Positions 24,271-33,247 of a stretch of DNA of 55,218 bases are shown in pieces. The position numbers and the translations under genes were made by a program. Numbering within the stretch: position 1 is the first letter of the stretch; each line of letters opens with the position of its first letter. A model generated the notes under the pieces. That model saw only the letters and a list, made by a program, of their open reading frames with translations, was not told the origin of the DNA and searched no databases. The stretch lies in NCBI RefSeq assembly GCF_018390535.1, contig NZ_JAHBBW010000019.1, forward strand, positions 1-55,218, given 5' to 3'. Source of the DNA: Bacteroides propionicigenes (GTDB lineage: Bacteria > Bacteroidota > Bacteroidia > Bacteroidales > Bacteroidaceae).

Positions 24271-25839
24271 ATGGCAAATATTAAACAAACTGTGAAGCTG
24301 GGCGTGTTTACGCTGGCCATCATGAATGTAACGGCAGTAGTATCCCTGCGCGGACTACCTGCCGAGGCCGTGTACGGAATGAGTTCGGCCTTCTATTACT
24401 TATTTGCAGCCATAGTCTTCCTTATCCCGACGTCACTCGTCGCTGCGGAATTGGCTGCTATGTTTCAAGACAAACAAGGCGGTGTATTCCGCTGGGTAGG
24501 TGAAGCCTACGGAAAAAAGCTCGGCTTCCTTGCCATCTGGGTACAGTGGATTGAAAGTACAATCTGGTATCCTACAGTATTAACGTTCGGTGCCGTATCT
24601 ATTGCCTTCATCGGCATGAATGACGTGCACGACATGGCGTTGGCAAACAACAAGTATTATACGCTGGTTGTGGTGCTCGTTATCTACTGGCTGGCAACGT
24701 TCATCTCCCTAAAGGGTATGAGCTGGGTAGGAAAAGTAGCCAAAGTGGGCGGTTTGGTAGGTACAATCATCCCTGCCGGATTGCTGATAGTCCTCGGTAT
24801 TATTTACCTCGCCACAGGCGGACATTCCAATATGGATTTCCATAGTAGCTTCTTCCCAGACTTGACGAACTTTGACAACGTGGTGCTTGCCGCAAGTATC
24901 TTCCTCTTTTATGCAGGTATGGAAATGGGCGGTATTCACGTAAAGGATGTCAACAATCCGTCCAAAAACTATCCGAAAGCCGTATTTATCGGCGCGCTGA
25001 TTACGGTTCTTATTTTTGTGTTGGGTACATTCGCTTTGGGCGTCATTATCCCCGCCAAGGATATCAGCCTTACGCAAAGCTTGCTGGTAGGCTTCGATAA
25101 TTACTTCCGCTATATCCATGCTTCCTGGTTGTCACCGATTATAGCCATCGCACTGGCGTTCGGAGTACTGGCAGGTGTATTGACATGGGTTGCCGGTCCG
25201 TCCAAAGGTATCTTTGCCGTAGGTAAAGCCGGCTATATGCCTCCGTTCTTCCAGAAAACAAACAAGCTGGGTGTACAAAAGAACATTCTGTTCGTGCAAG
25301 GCGGCGCTGTAACCATACTAAGCCTTCTGTTCGTAGTGATGCCTTCGGTACAAAGTTTCTATCAGATTCTTTCGCAGCTGACGGTAGTTCTTTACCTCAT
25401 TATGTATATGCTGATGTTCTCCGGAGCTATCGTATTGCGTTATAAGATGAAAAAGCTGAACCGTCCGTTCCGTATCGGTAAAGGCGGCAATGGTTTGATG
25501 TGGCTTGTAGGCGGCCTCGGTTTCTGCGGCTCATTGCTCGCATTCGTACTGAGCTTCATCCCGCCCAGCCAGATTTCTACCGGTAGCAATACCGTATGGT
25601 TCTCCGTACTTATCATCGGTGCGCTTATTGTAGTGATTGCTCCGTTCATCATCTACGCTTCCAAGAAGCCGAGCTGGGTTGATCCGAATTCGACTTTTGA
25701 GCCGTTCCATTGGGAAGAACAACCGGCCGCGCAAGTTGCGGGTAAAACTGCCACAGTGACTGCCGGAACAACTGCTTCGGCAGCCGCAAGCGAGAGCGTC
25801 GCATCTTCTTCTACGAAAAATACTCCCCCTAAAGGATAA
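24271..25839 (+). CDS. gadC: Glutamate:GABA antiporter, GadC-like
   Basis: A 522-residue transporter of the amino acid-polyamine family with about twelve membrane segments. The start VKLGVFTLAIMNVTAVVSLR and the segment GAVSIAFIG are like the unwound first-helix region and neighbours of GadC. It should exchange outside glutamate for inside GABA. The tail from about 480 is rich in A, T and S (AGKTATVTAGTTASAAASES), which is odd; in E. coli GadC the C-terminal tail plugs the channel at neutral pH. It follows the decarboxylase, glutaminase and channel genes. Confidence 0.93.
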   Translation: MANIKQTVKLGVFTLAIMNVTAVVSLRGLPAEAVYGMSSAFYYLFAAIVFLIPTSLVAAELAAMFQDKQGGVFRWVGEAYGKKLGFLAIWVQWIESTIWYPTVLTFGAVSIAFIGMNDVHDMALANNKYYTLVVVLVIYWLATFISLKGMSWVGKVAKVGGLVGTIIPAGLLIVLGIIYLATGGHSNMDFHSSFFPDLTNFDNVVLAASIFLFYAGMEMGGIHVKDVNNPSKNYPKAVFIGALITVLIFVLGTFALGVIIPAKDISLTQSLLVGFDNYFRYIHASWLSPIIAIALAFGVLAGVLTWVAGPSKGIFAVGKAGYMPPFFQKTNKLGVQKNILFVQGGAVTILSLLFVVMPSVQSFYQILSQLTVVLYLIMYMLMFSGAIVLRYKMKKLNRPFRIGKGGNGLMWLVGGLGFCGSLLAFVLSFIPPSQISTGSNTVWFSVLIIGALIVVIAPFIIYASKKPSWVDPNSTFEPFHWEEQPAAQVAGKTATVTAGTTASAAASESVASSSTKNTPPKG

Positions 25840-25860
25840 AGACAGGCTTGCCATATAATT

Positions 25861-25918
25861 TTGCCTATAATGAAAATCCGGTATGATGTACATCAAAAGG
25901 ATTTTTCATTATAGGCAA
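25861..25918. terminator. Two-way hairpin after gadC
   Basis: TTGCCTATAATGAAAATCC (25861-25879) pairs with GGATTTTTCATTATAGGCAA (25899-25918) with one extra T. It lies between converging genes and is a likely terminator for both. Confidence 0.7.
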
Positions 25919-25957
25919 TATCTTTTCTAACTTTACTAAAACGTACCCGACGATTTA

Positions 25958-26941
25958 CTAAATCTCCGGCAACGATTTACTAAATCTTCCCCATTGTTTT
26001 AGTAAATCTCTATCTGCGCACGCCCGCTGATAACCCGCTACCAGTTCATTCATTACTTCCGCAACCGTTTGTATTCCTTTCTCATGGAGCAAGGCGGAAA
26101 CCTGTCCTATTTCAAGCTCACCTTCTTCAAGGTCTCCTTCAAAGATACCGCGTTTGGCACGTCCTCTCGACAAGAGAATACGCAATTCATCCTCAGTAGC
26201 TCCAACAGCCTCAGCTGCCATCACCGCCCGCTGAAAATTACCGCGAGCCAGACGTACCGGAGATAATTTCCTTAACAACAAACGGGTGTCGCCCTCTTTC
26301 AGATGCAGGCAATATTCTTTAAATACCTCACTGGCTGAACTCTCTTCCGTTAAAGCAAACCGTGTACCTATCTGAACACCCTCAGCTCCCAATGCACGCA
26401 TCGCAAGAATCGCTTCGCCGGTAGCAATGCCGCCAGCCGCAATCAATGGCAATGCAGTAACCGCACATACAGCCGGTATCAAACACAGAGTAGTTGTCTC
26501 TTCACGCCCGTTATGCCCGCCGGCTTCAAAGCCTTCGGCAACAATAGCATCTACACCGGCCTCTTCAGCCTTCATAGCAAACCGGGATGACGAAACAACA
26601 TGCACTACCGTAATGCCGTGTTTCTTTAACCACCCGGTCCATGCCTTAGGATTGCCGGCAGATGTAAACACGATGCGTACTCCTTCATCGACCACAATCT
26701 GCATGATTTCTTCTATCTGAGGATACATCAAAGGAATATTCACTCCAAATGAATGATGCGTAGCCGCACGGCACTTTTGTATATGTTCACGTAAAGTTTC
26801 GGGATGCATGGAACCTGCCCCCAATAAGCCTAAACCACCAGCATTACTCACTGCCGACGCCAATCGCCAGCCACTACACCACACCATACCACCTTGTATG
26901 ATGGGATACTTTATCCCAAACAGAGAAGTTATTCTATCCAT
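25958..26941 (-). CDS. Nitronate monooxygenase / FabK-like flavin enzyme
   Basis: A 327-residue FMN-dependent TIM-barrel protein of the 2-nitropropane dioxygenase family. Visible motifs are YPIIQGGMVWCSG at the N-terminus, AEGFEAGGHNG (flavin and catalytic region) and IAAGGIATGEAILAMRALGAEG (phosphate-binding loop). Members are either nitronate monooxygenases or enoyl-ACP reductases (FabK), and the sequence alone does not decide. It lies 84 bp downstream of the DUF4858 gene on the same strand. Confidence 0.85.
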   Translation of the reverse strand: MDRITSLFGIKYPIIQGGMVWCSGWRLASAVSNAGGLGLLGAGSMHPETLREHIQKCRAATHHSFGVNIPLMYPQIEEIMQIVVDEGVRIVFTSAGNPKAWTGWLKKHGITVVHVVSSSRFAMKAEEAGVDAIVAEGFEAGGHNGREETTTLCLIPAVCAVTALPLIAAGGIATGEAILAMRALGAEGVQIGTRFALTEESSASEVFKEYCLHLKEGDTRLLLRKLSPVRLARGNFQRAVMAAEAVGATEDELRILLSRGRAKRGIFEGDLEEGELEIGQVSALLHEKGIQTVAEVMNELVAGYQRACADRDLLKQWGRFSKSLPEI

Positions 26942-27025
26942 TATTTATCCTTTAAAGGTTTATCTTTATGAACAAGAATAAGAGAGATAAAGTTCGATAT
27001 TTAAAAAATTAAAAAAAAGATACCT

Positions 27026-27697
27026 CTATTTTATAATTGCGTCTTTACGGCGGGCGCTAATAGAATCACCATAGTTTTTTAATACTTCCAATGTACGCGC
27101 ACGGCGCTTGGCAGCCTTCCAATTCCAAAACTCTTTTGTAAAAGGACGCATAAAGTCACCGGAGATTCCACCGCCGCCAACACCTCTCCAGCTACCTACC
27201 GCCATATTATTGGCACGTTCGGTCACCATATAGCGTAGTCCGGTAGCTTCTATCTGTTCCAGACTTTCACGCGGTCCGGCATCTAACGGGCGTTTAGCCC
27301 AGTTTGTATAGATTTTGAGTTTTGTCAATTCATAGAACGGATTGCCCCGCCATGTATTCTTATTTACTGTAATCTTTTTCTGATAAACCGGATCCCAGTT
27401 GTATTTGGTGTTGGCTGTATATGGGCGCAGAGTCAGCACGACTTTTTTCTCCGGCATCTGAGGTACTGCAGGCAAAGATGCGTCAAAATCCAGCCATGAT
27501 TTAGTTTCCTCCATTTTCTGAGAACCTAAAGGAGATTCAATACCTATCTCCTTCAATACGTCCGGATTCAATTTCACCTCTCCCTCTCCATTCAGCAATT
27601 GGCGCAAACGCAAAGAGTCCTGCGGAGTCCACTCTTGAGCGTAAAGAGGGAAGGCTACCGTACATAGCAGCCCTAAAAAGAGAATAATATATTTCAC
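27026..27697 (-). CDS. DUF4858-type exported protein
   Basis: A 223-residue protein with a signal peptide (about 1-20, ending LYAQ). The N-terminus of the mature part, EWTPQDSLRLRQLLNGEGEV then LNPDVLKEI, matches the pattern of the protein at 11726-12367. The rest differs: WRGVGGGGISGDFMRPFTKE and a basic C-terminus. Function unknown. It is the fourth gene downstream of an ECF sigma factor and is probably part of that operon. Confidence 0.75.
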   Translation of the reverse strand: MKYIILFLGLLCTVAFPLYAQEWTPQDSLRLRQLLNGEGEVKLNPDVLKEIGIESPLGSQKMEETKSWLDFDASLPAVPQMPEKKVVLTLRPYTANTKYNWDPVYQKKITVNKNTWRGNPFYELTKLKIYTNWAKRPLDAGPRESLEQIEATGLRYMVTERANNMAVGSWRGVGGGGISGDFMRPFTKEFWNWKAAKRRARTLEVLKNYGDSISARRKDAIIK

Positions 27698-27752
27698 CCG
27701 ATTAATTCCTTATACTTTATACCTTACACTTCATACCTCATCCAACAGAGCC

Positions 27753-28313
27753 TCACCACCACATATAACCACTTCCACAGAGCGGTTCGTCATAACAGGG
27801 GTCAATAGTCCACATGGTACGCGGATATTTCCTGCCCTCCCACCAGCGACGGTAACGAGCGGCTGCATCCAAGACCTCTTCATCAGTCAAAAAGTAAATG
27901 CCTTCATAGTTCTCGGCATCAACATGTACCATTTTGCACCCCATTGAAGCATTATGTCCCAAACGAATTGTTTCTACCGTCCATAGGATACATTCACCCA
28001 ACCGCAATTTTCCACCTGCCGAATAAGAAACGGGAGCCAACGGGAAAGAAGGTATTACCGTCAAATCCTCTGCGTACTTCAAGAGTTCCTCAATGTCCTC
28101 TTTGGCAAACTTAGGAACATTGCTCAGTCCCTCCGGACTTTGAGTAGAATATTTTCCCGCCCTCAGTTGTTTTACAAACAACTCTACGTCCGGATGATTA
28201 TAATCCAGTGACTCTTCACCACAAGATACAAGCGAAAGGCAACATACCATTGCGAGTATCACATACCCATATTTATATATTTTATAGAAAGTACTCATTT
28301 TGTTGTACAGCAT
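27753..28313 (-). CDS. DUF4943-type lipoprotein
   Basis: A 186-residue protein (181 if the ATG at 28298 is used). A hydrophobic leader ends in a lipobox, SLVSCGEE, so it should be lipid-anchored. The body has no known catalytic motif; it carries YNHPDVELFVKQLRAGKY and ends with CYDEPLCGSGYMWW. It looks like the Bacteroides DUF4943 group. Its start lies 6 bp after the stop of the membrane/beta-barrel gene, which argues for a sigma-factor-controlled operon. Confidence 0.75.
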   Translation of the reverse strand: MLYNKMSTFYKIYKYGYVILAMVCCLSLVSCGEESLDYNHPDVELFVKQLRAGKYSTQSPEGLSNVPKFAKEDIEELLKYAEDLTVIPSFPLAPVSYSAGGKLRLGECILWTVETIRLGHNASMGCKMVHVDAENYEGIYFLTDEEVLDAAARYRRWWEGRKYPRTMWTIDPCYDEPLCGSGYMWW

Positions 28314-28319
28314 TTAAGG

Positions 28320-29408
28320 TTAATAAGTCATACGCAATCCGCACAAAAGATTCAAATTCACGGGGCGTTCAGTCCTCAAGGTTCTGGTGTCGGAGTCTGT
28401 ATCGAAATGATGAGAAACCGAAGGTTCGGCAAACAAGGCAAAACGGTCATTCAATTTATAACGAACCCCTATACCTGCCGCAACTGACAGTTGAACAGGT
28501 TCCGCATCAAAACCATTATCCCGAGCGCCGGCAATACATTTCTCGGCAGTTCCTCCTATGGTGGCATACAAATCGACTTTCGAAATGCTTGCCAGTGTCA
28601 TGTTCAGTTTTACCGGAATACCTAAAGTATGCAGCGTACGGTCGGCATGCAGACGATTGTACTGTACACCCGTTTCCAATGCAAGCCAATTGTTCAGACT
28701 GCGTTCTACTGTAACTCCGGCCGTCAGCGGCATATTATAGTCTCCTTTAGGAAGAGAAGTCCCCAAAGCTGCTTTCAAAGCCCACTTTCGTGATTTCTGA
28801 TATTTTAAAAGAGCATCTTCCGGTTCTTCTTCCGCAGAAACGGACGGGAAAATATCAGAATCGGAATTACCCTGAGTGGTGGTATTCTGATAAGGATTGC
28901 CGTTGTGTGAAACAGTATTGTTATTGAAGTAACCGCCACCGGTCTGTACTCGTTGTCTGATAGTGATAGAAAGCCTCACGGAGACAGATTCATTTTCATC
29001 TTCCGATTGGGTAGCCATACCTGCAAGAATTCCGTTGGCAGGCTGCTTTATACCGGGTTTCTGCGCTGCCGGAGTTGCCTGATGTATGGAGGGGAAAGAC
29101 TCCTGTACCACATCACCGTTCAAACTGCCTTCCGGCGTCAAAGCAGCCACTTGCGTAAAAGCCTCCTTTATTTCTTCTTTCGGAGAGAAATACCAAAAAG
29201 CAGCCGAAGCAGCTCCCAACACAAACAGAACGGATGCAGCAGCCGCTACCCGATAATATTTGGGAGAAAGAAAGGCAGCCTTCTTCCGACTTACAGCCGA
29301 AGATGCCACATCTTCCTGCAACTTCTCCCAAAAGCCATCACGCACCGTCATTTCCGCCCCGGTCAGGCGGTTGCGGAATAATCCGGTTATTTCATCTTTT
29401 TCGTTCAT
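28320..29408 (-). CDS. Anti-sigma-like membrane protein with C-terminal outer-membrane-type domain
   Basis: A 362-residue protein in three parts. Residues 1-48 are charged and cytoplasmic (EKDEITGLFRNRLTGAEMTV). One hydrophobic segment follows at about 52-72 (RVAAAASVLFVLGAASAAFW), then a low-complexity linker to about 205. The last 155 residues (from WALKAALGTSLPKGDYN to LNLLCGLRMTY) read as beta strands of an outer-membrane barrel. The first part resembles the sigma-binding tail of an anti-sigma factor. The gene overlaps the sigma factor gene by 17 bp. It probably controls that sigma factor, by position and topology only. Confidence 0.7.
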   Translation of the reverse strand: MNEKDEITGLFRNRLTGAEMTVRDGFWEKLQEDVASSAVSRKKAAFLSPKYYRVAAAASVLFVLGAASAAFWYFSPKEEIKEAFTQVAALTPEGSLNGDVVQESFPSIHQATPAAQKPGIKQPANGILAGMATQSEDENESVSVRLSITIRQRVQTGGGYFNNNTVSHNGNPYQNTTTQGNSDSDIFPSVSAEEEPEDALLKYQKSRKWALKAALGTSLPKGDYNMPLTAGVTVERSLNNWLALETGVQYNRLHADRTLHTLGIPVKLNMTLASISKVDLYATIGGTAEKCIAGARDNGFDAEPVQLSVAAGIGVRYKLNDRFALFAEPSVSHHFDTDSDTRTLRTERPVNLNLLCGLRMTY

Positions 29409-30003
29409 TGTCAGTATATTCTTTAATTCTTTTCGCTAACATACATTTGGCACGATGCAACTGCGAGGTGGATGAATGTTCCTTGATGTGGAGCAGTTCC
29501 GCTATTTCCTTATGCGATTTCTCCTCGAACACATACAAGTTGAATACCGTACGGCATCCGTCGGGAAGTTCCGCCACAAATGCCATCAGCACTTCCTCAG
29601 AAAGTCGGTTTCCGCTTTCTACAATACTTGCTTCATCCTGCACATCGGGCAGCTGTTCTTCATTCACTACCAATTGGCTAAAACGGCGTTGTCTCCGCAG
29701 ATAGTCAATGGCCTGTGTCACCATCACCCTCGTCACCCAAGTGCCCAATGCACATTCTCCACGAAAAGTAAAGTGGGTGAAGATTTTGATAAAGCCATCA
29801 TGCAAAACATCGTGTGCCGCATCCATATCGCCCGTATAACGGTAACATACCGCCAACATCTGTTTGGAATAGAGAGTGTAAAGTTCCTTTCGGGCGGAAT
29901 CTTTTCCTGCCCGGCAGCCCTCTATCAGTTCTATCTCATTTTCCAATGTCAGTGCTCGTTTTACGGACGCCTCTTCGCGTCGTTTGTTAGTTAGACGCAG
30001 CAC
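29392..30003 (-). CDS. ECF-type RNA polymerase sigma factor
   Basis: A 203-residue sigma-70 factor of the ECF group. Region 2 (about 35-105) contains AAHDVLHDGFIKIFTHFTFR and the TWVTRVMVTQAIDYLRRQRR helix. Region 4 (about 140-195) carries the HTH around SHKEIAELLHIKEHSSTSQL. The first codon in this frame is GTG at 30003, with no better ATG seen. It heads an operon with a membrane regulator, a lipoprotein and a DUF4858 protein, and should recruit RNA polymerase to envelope-related promoters. The signal is unknown. Confidence 0.93.
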   Translation of the reverse strand: MLRLTNKRREEASVKRALTLENEIELIEGCRAGKDSARKELYTLYSKQMLAVCYRYTGDMDAAHDVLHDGFIKIFTHFTFRGECALGTWVTRVMVTQAIDYLRRQRRFSQLVVNEEQLPDVQDEASIVESGNRLSEEVLMAFVAELPDGCRTVFNLYVFEEKSHKEIAELLHIKEHSSTSQLHRAKCMLAKRIKEYTDNERKR

Positions 30004-30110
30004 CTTTGAAAATGCTGCTGAATTAATTATAAAAAGAAGTTAAAGAAATAAAGAACCTTTCAATACATCCAGTGCATCTATTCTATAAAAGATTTGTCGC
30101 CATAATCATT

Positions 30111-30821
30111 TTATTTTAAATCATATCTTTCTTCAAGCACTTGTATTGCCTTGTCTATACGTCTTCCCACGCGTTCTATGTAGTCTGGTGTGAAATAGTT
30201 CTTCGCTACCCTGACAAAGTTCCGTACCGACCTATCCGACAAGTAGATATCCCATGCCCCATATCCTCCACGATTTATCTGGTTCGTCTGTTCGTCAGTC
30301 AGTGCCAAATGGAAAGGGACCATAATTTCATCCTTCATATCGTAATAGCCATTCATAGTCGCCTTGAATCCATCCAATACTTCATAGATTCCGGTCAACT
30401 GCAACAATAATTCTTTATCTGAAATCTTCTGCATCAACATGGAACTTTTAAGTATATCCAATGCATTCTGACTATAATAGAAGCTGCGGATATGCCCCAA
30501 AAGAAAGCGGAACTGTATCAATGAATCTTCCGGTATCGTCCGATGCTTCAGGTCATACTCCACCAACAAACCGGAAAGGTGTTCATCCTCTCTGAACTCT
30601 GAGACGATACTCTCGTAATTATCCCGGTTGCTTTTCAGTTCATCCCTAATCAGCGACATGGTGGCTCGAATATCTTTCTTCTCGGAATTTTGAGTAACCA
30701 GCTCACTGCCGACAAAAGTAATCAGTACACCAATCACCACAATGGAAGTCTGCCGGATGTAGTCCCCTACTTGCCAACCTTTGACAGTTGTCTTTACTTT
30801 ATTCCAAATTATGTTTTTCAT
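30111..30821 (-). CDS. Single-pass membrane protein of unknown function (DUF6090-like)
   Basis: A 236-residue protein with a basic N-terminus and one membrane segment at about 24-44 (RQTSIVVIGVLITFVGSELV). The rest is mostly alpha-helical and charged, with no catalytic motif recognised. It resembles the Bacteroidetes DUF6090 group, but this is a weak call. It stands upstream of the sigma factor gene on the same strand, with a 107-bp gap that holds no promoter box. Confidence 0.6.
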   Translation of the reverse strand: MKNIIWNKVKTTVKGWQVGDYIRQTSIVVIGVLITFVGSELVTQNSEKKDIRATMSLIRDELKSNRDNYESIVSEFREDEHLSGLLVEYDLKHRTIPEDSLIQFRFLLGHIRSFYYSQNALDILKSSMLMQKISDKELLLQLTGIYEVLDGFKATMNGYYDMKDEIMVPFHLALTDEQTNQINRGGYGAWDIYLSDRSVRNFVRVAKNYFTPDYIERVGRRIDKAIQVLEERYDLK

Positions 30822-30925
30822 ATATTTCCATTATATCATCTATCACTCCGAAATACATCCTCTGTTTAGGGCTGACGCACCATCTGTTTTTCCATTGTCG
30901 ATAATCTATTGATTATTAACAGAAA

Positions 30926-30971
30926 AGCCTTTCATAAGAATTGCTTCATGAAGGCAAATTTATGAAAGGCT
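30926..30971. terminator. Terminator after nadC
   Basis: AGCCTTTCATAA (30926-30937) and TTATGAAAGGCT (30960-30971) pair perfectly over 12 bp. Read leftward, the stem is followed by TTTTCTGTTAAT, so it should end the nadC transcript. Confidence 0.65.
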
Positions 30972-31006
30972 CTTCTATTTATTCAGTAATACAGTTCCTA
31001 CCTTTG

Positions 31007-31855
31007 TCAGCATGCTTTAAAACTCATATCAAGTCCTTTTACGGAATGCGTCAAAGCACCGACTGAGATAAAGTCTACGCCACATTCGGCATAGTCGCGC
31101 AAGGTATCGAATGTGATACCGCCGGATGATTCCGTTTCATAACGACCTGCAACCATTTCGACAGCTTTTTTGGTCATTTCAGGCGTAAAGTTATCAAACA
31201 TGATGCGGTCTACTCCACCCAAGTCAAGCACTTGTTGCAGTTCATCGAAGTTGCGCACTTCTATTTCTATCTTAAGGTCTTTCCCCTTCTCTTTGCAATA
31301 TTCTTTGGCGCGGGTAATGGCTTTATCAATACCTCCGGCAAAGTCTACATGATTATCTTTCAACAAAATCATATCAAACAAACCTATACGATGGTTTACG
31401 CCCCCACCAATCTTTACCGCCATCTTTTCCAGAATACGCATACCCGGAGTAGTTTTACGAGTATCAAGCACACGGGTATTCGTACCTTTCAACTTCTCGG
31501 CATATTTGTGGGTCATAGTGGCAATACCGCTCATACGTTGCATGATGTTCAGCATCAAGCGTTCGGTTTGCAACAAAGACTGCACTTTTCCTTCTACAAC
31601 CATAGCTACATCACCCGGTTTCACTTGGGCGCCATCGTTGATGAACACTTCCACCTTCATAGTCGGGTCGAAACGGCGGAACACCTCTTTGGCTACTTCA
31701 ATGCCGGCAAGGATACCGGTTTCTTTAATCAAAAGTTTGGATTTGCCCATTGCCGTAGCAGGAATGCACGAAAGGGTGGTATGGTCACCATCACCTATAT
31801 CTTCGGCAAAAGCCAGGTCAATCAACCTGTCAATCAATTCTTCTTCCTTATTCAT
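31007..31855 (-). CDS. nadC: Nicotinate-nucleotide pyrophosphorylase (quinolinate phosphoribosyltransferase)
   Basis: A 282-residue enzyme of NAD synthesis that makes nicotinate mononucleotide from quinolinate and PRPP. Typical stretches are EDIGDGDHTTL near the start, QRMSGIATMTHKY, TRKTTPGMRILEK (active-site arginine and lysines), and ESSGGITFDTLRDYAECGVD with FISVGALTHS at the C-terminus. The length is normal. Its start overlaps the upstream DUF4783 gene by 8 bp, so the two are co-transcribed. nadA and nadB are not in this window. Confidence 0.95.
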   Translation of the reverse strand: MNKEEELIDRLIDLAFAEDIGDGDHTTLSCIPATAMGKSKLLIKETGILAGIEVAKEVFRRFDPTMKVEVFINDGAQVKPGDVAMVVEGKVQSLLQTERLMLNIMQRMSGIATMTHKYAEKLKGTNTRVLDTRKTTPGMRILEKMAVKIGGGVNHRIGLFDMILLKDNHVDFAGGIDKAITRAKEYCKEKGKDLKIEIEVRNFDELQQVLDLGGVDRIMFDNFTPEMTKKAVEMVAGRYETESSGGITFDTLRDYAECGVDFISVGALTHSVKGLDMSFKAC

Positions 31856-32240
31856 TTGTCTTATCTATTCTTATTTGATGTATTACATATTTATTCGCCA
31901 CTTTCCTAAAGAAACAATTCACTCGGAAGCTTCCGTTTGCAGTTGTCAAAGTACCAATTATAAAACCGGACTCATCACGTTTGCCCTGATGATTTACAGT
32001 AAAACCGCTAACTTGATTACCGGAAAAGAAAACAGCCATCTTTTCCTTCGCCGCTTGACGGTCTACATTGACTGAGCGGTTCTCAAGAATCAGCTCTACC
32101 TTATCACTCAGATACCCGTTCAGCTCCTGAGAATTCCCTTTGTTAAAGGCCGTAACCACCCCTGTCGGCACATCCTGCGCCATGAGCGAAACCGCCCAAA
32201 ACAAGAGACAGCCCCATAATATTACTACTCGTTTATTCAT
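31848..32240 (-). CDS. DUF4783-type exported protein
   Basis: A 130-residue protein with a signal peptide (about 1-21, ending SLMAQ). The body, with VTAFNKGNSQELNGYLSDKV and MAVFFSGNQVSGFTVNHQGK, fits the Bacteroidetes DUF4783 group, small exported proteins with an NTF2-like fold. The start at 32240 (MNKRVVILWG) is used because it gives a clean signal peptide. The function is unknown. It precedes nadC with an 8-bp overlap. Confidence 0.75.
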   Translation of the reverse strand: MNKRVVILWGCLLFWAVSLMAQDVPTGVVTAFNKGNSQELNGYLSDKVELILENRSVNVDRQAAKEKMAVFFSGNQVSGFTVNHQGKRDESGFIIGTLTTANGSFRVNCFFRKVANKYVIHQIRIDKTNE

Positions 32241-32262
32241 TTTCACAAGTATTAATGATAGG

Positions 32263-32270
32263 CAAAGGTA
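32263..32270 (-). promoter_or_regulatory. Promoter of the DUF4783-nadC operon
   Basis: The minus strand reads TACCTTTG (TAnnTTTG), 22 bp before the ATG, with CTTG 18 bp upstream at 32289-32292. It is a reasonable match to the -33/-7 pattern. Confidence 0.55.
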
Positions 32271-32465
32271 AGCAAATCTTGCAAATAACAAGAAAAAAAG
32301 ACTACTTTCTTTAGTTACTATACAAATTCAAATATTATGGAAAAAATATTGGTATTAATATAAAGACATAATTTTTCTCCTTCACCATCTTTAATCAAAC
32401 TACTTTTTAAGTTCTCGTTTCGTTGACAACGATGTAAAGGTGAAAATATAGACGGGCATAAACAA

Positions 32466-32494
32466 AGAAAACAGCCCGGAGAAGGCTGTTTTCT
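32466..32494. terminator. Terminator at the end of the capsule locus
   Basis: AGAAAACAGCC and GGCTGTTTTCT pair over 11 bp with a 7-nt loop. Read leftward it is followed by TTGTTTAT. It lies 75 bp past the last capsule gene. The rest of 32295-32569 is AT-rich with no gene seen. Confidence 0.75.
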
Positions 32495-32569
32495 GAGAAT
32501 GATTTATAATATATTGATTTTCAACTATTATATATCTATTAGTTATTATCTCTTATCATTATTATGTAT

Positions 32570-33247
32570 TTAATAAGTTCGTAGTACAATTTCAAATGCT
32601 TCCGCATAATTTACTCCCCATTGACTACCTCTAACTGCCGCCAATCCATAGATGTATTCAGCAGAACGAGGATGTGGATAAGGACGCATCACACCTCTAT
32701 ACATAGACAATGCTTTTATTTTAGCATCAATCCCCTCCTTTTCCACTTCCACATAGCAATTTGGACGAAACAAATTCATAGCACTGTTAATAGCCCATTC
32801 CGAACATGACGGAACTTCCATATACCAAAATTCCTTAATACGTTTAACCTCTGGTCTGCGCTGGAACAGGCGAATAGCCTCCTGACATGCCATTGAAGTC
32901 TGTAAATGGTCGTTGTTTGTATCAGCAGGATGATGCGTGATTACTACATCCGGCTCACTCTCCTTGATGGCAGACTCAATAAACTGTACCAGCTTCAGGT
33001 GAGGCACAGTGTTCATTTCGATATTCGGGAAAGCCTCCTCATAAATTTTGTTCACCCCAAGGAACTTATTCGATGCATTCGTATCATCCTCAAGTTCATT
33101 GTCCTCTGGACGGAATGCACGTGCCTTTGCTTCTGTGCACATAATGCACACATCAATAATATCACCATTATGTGACCATTTCCACATCGAAGCACCTGCT
33201 CCAAGAGTTTCATCGTCAGGGTGAGCAACTACAAGTAAGTATTTCAT
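32570..33247 (-). CDS. PIG-L-family deacetylase
   Basis: A 225-residue enzyme of the GlcNAc-PI de-N-acetylase (LmbE/PIG-L) family, zinc-dependent amidases acting on N-acetylated sugars. The metal-binding motif is VVAHPDDETLG at the N-terminus, and the third ligand lies in ITHHPADTNNDH. It is the last gene of the capsule locus, following the NAD-dependent epimerase after 234 bp. It may remove an acetyl group from a sugar during capsule synthesis. Confidence 0.88.
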   Translation of the reverse strand: MKYLLVVAHPDDETLGAGASMWKWSHNGDIIDVCIMCTEAKARAFRPEDNELEDDTNASNKFLGVNKIYEEAFPNIEMNTVPHLKLVQFIESAIKESEPDVVITHHPADTNNDHLQTSMACQEAIRLFQRRPEVKRIKEFWYMEVPSCSEWAINSAMNLFRPNCYVEVEKEGIDAKIKALSMYRGVMRPYPHPRSAEYIYGLAAVRGSQWGVNYAEAFEIVLRTY

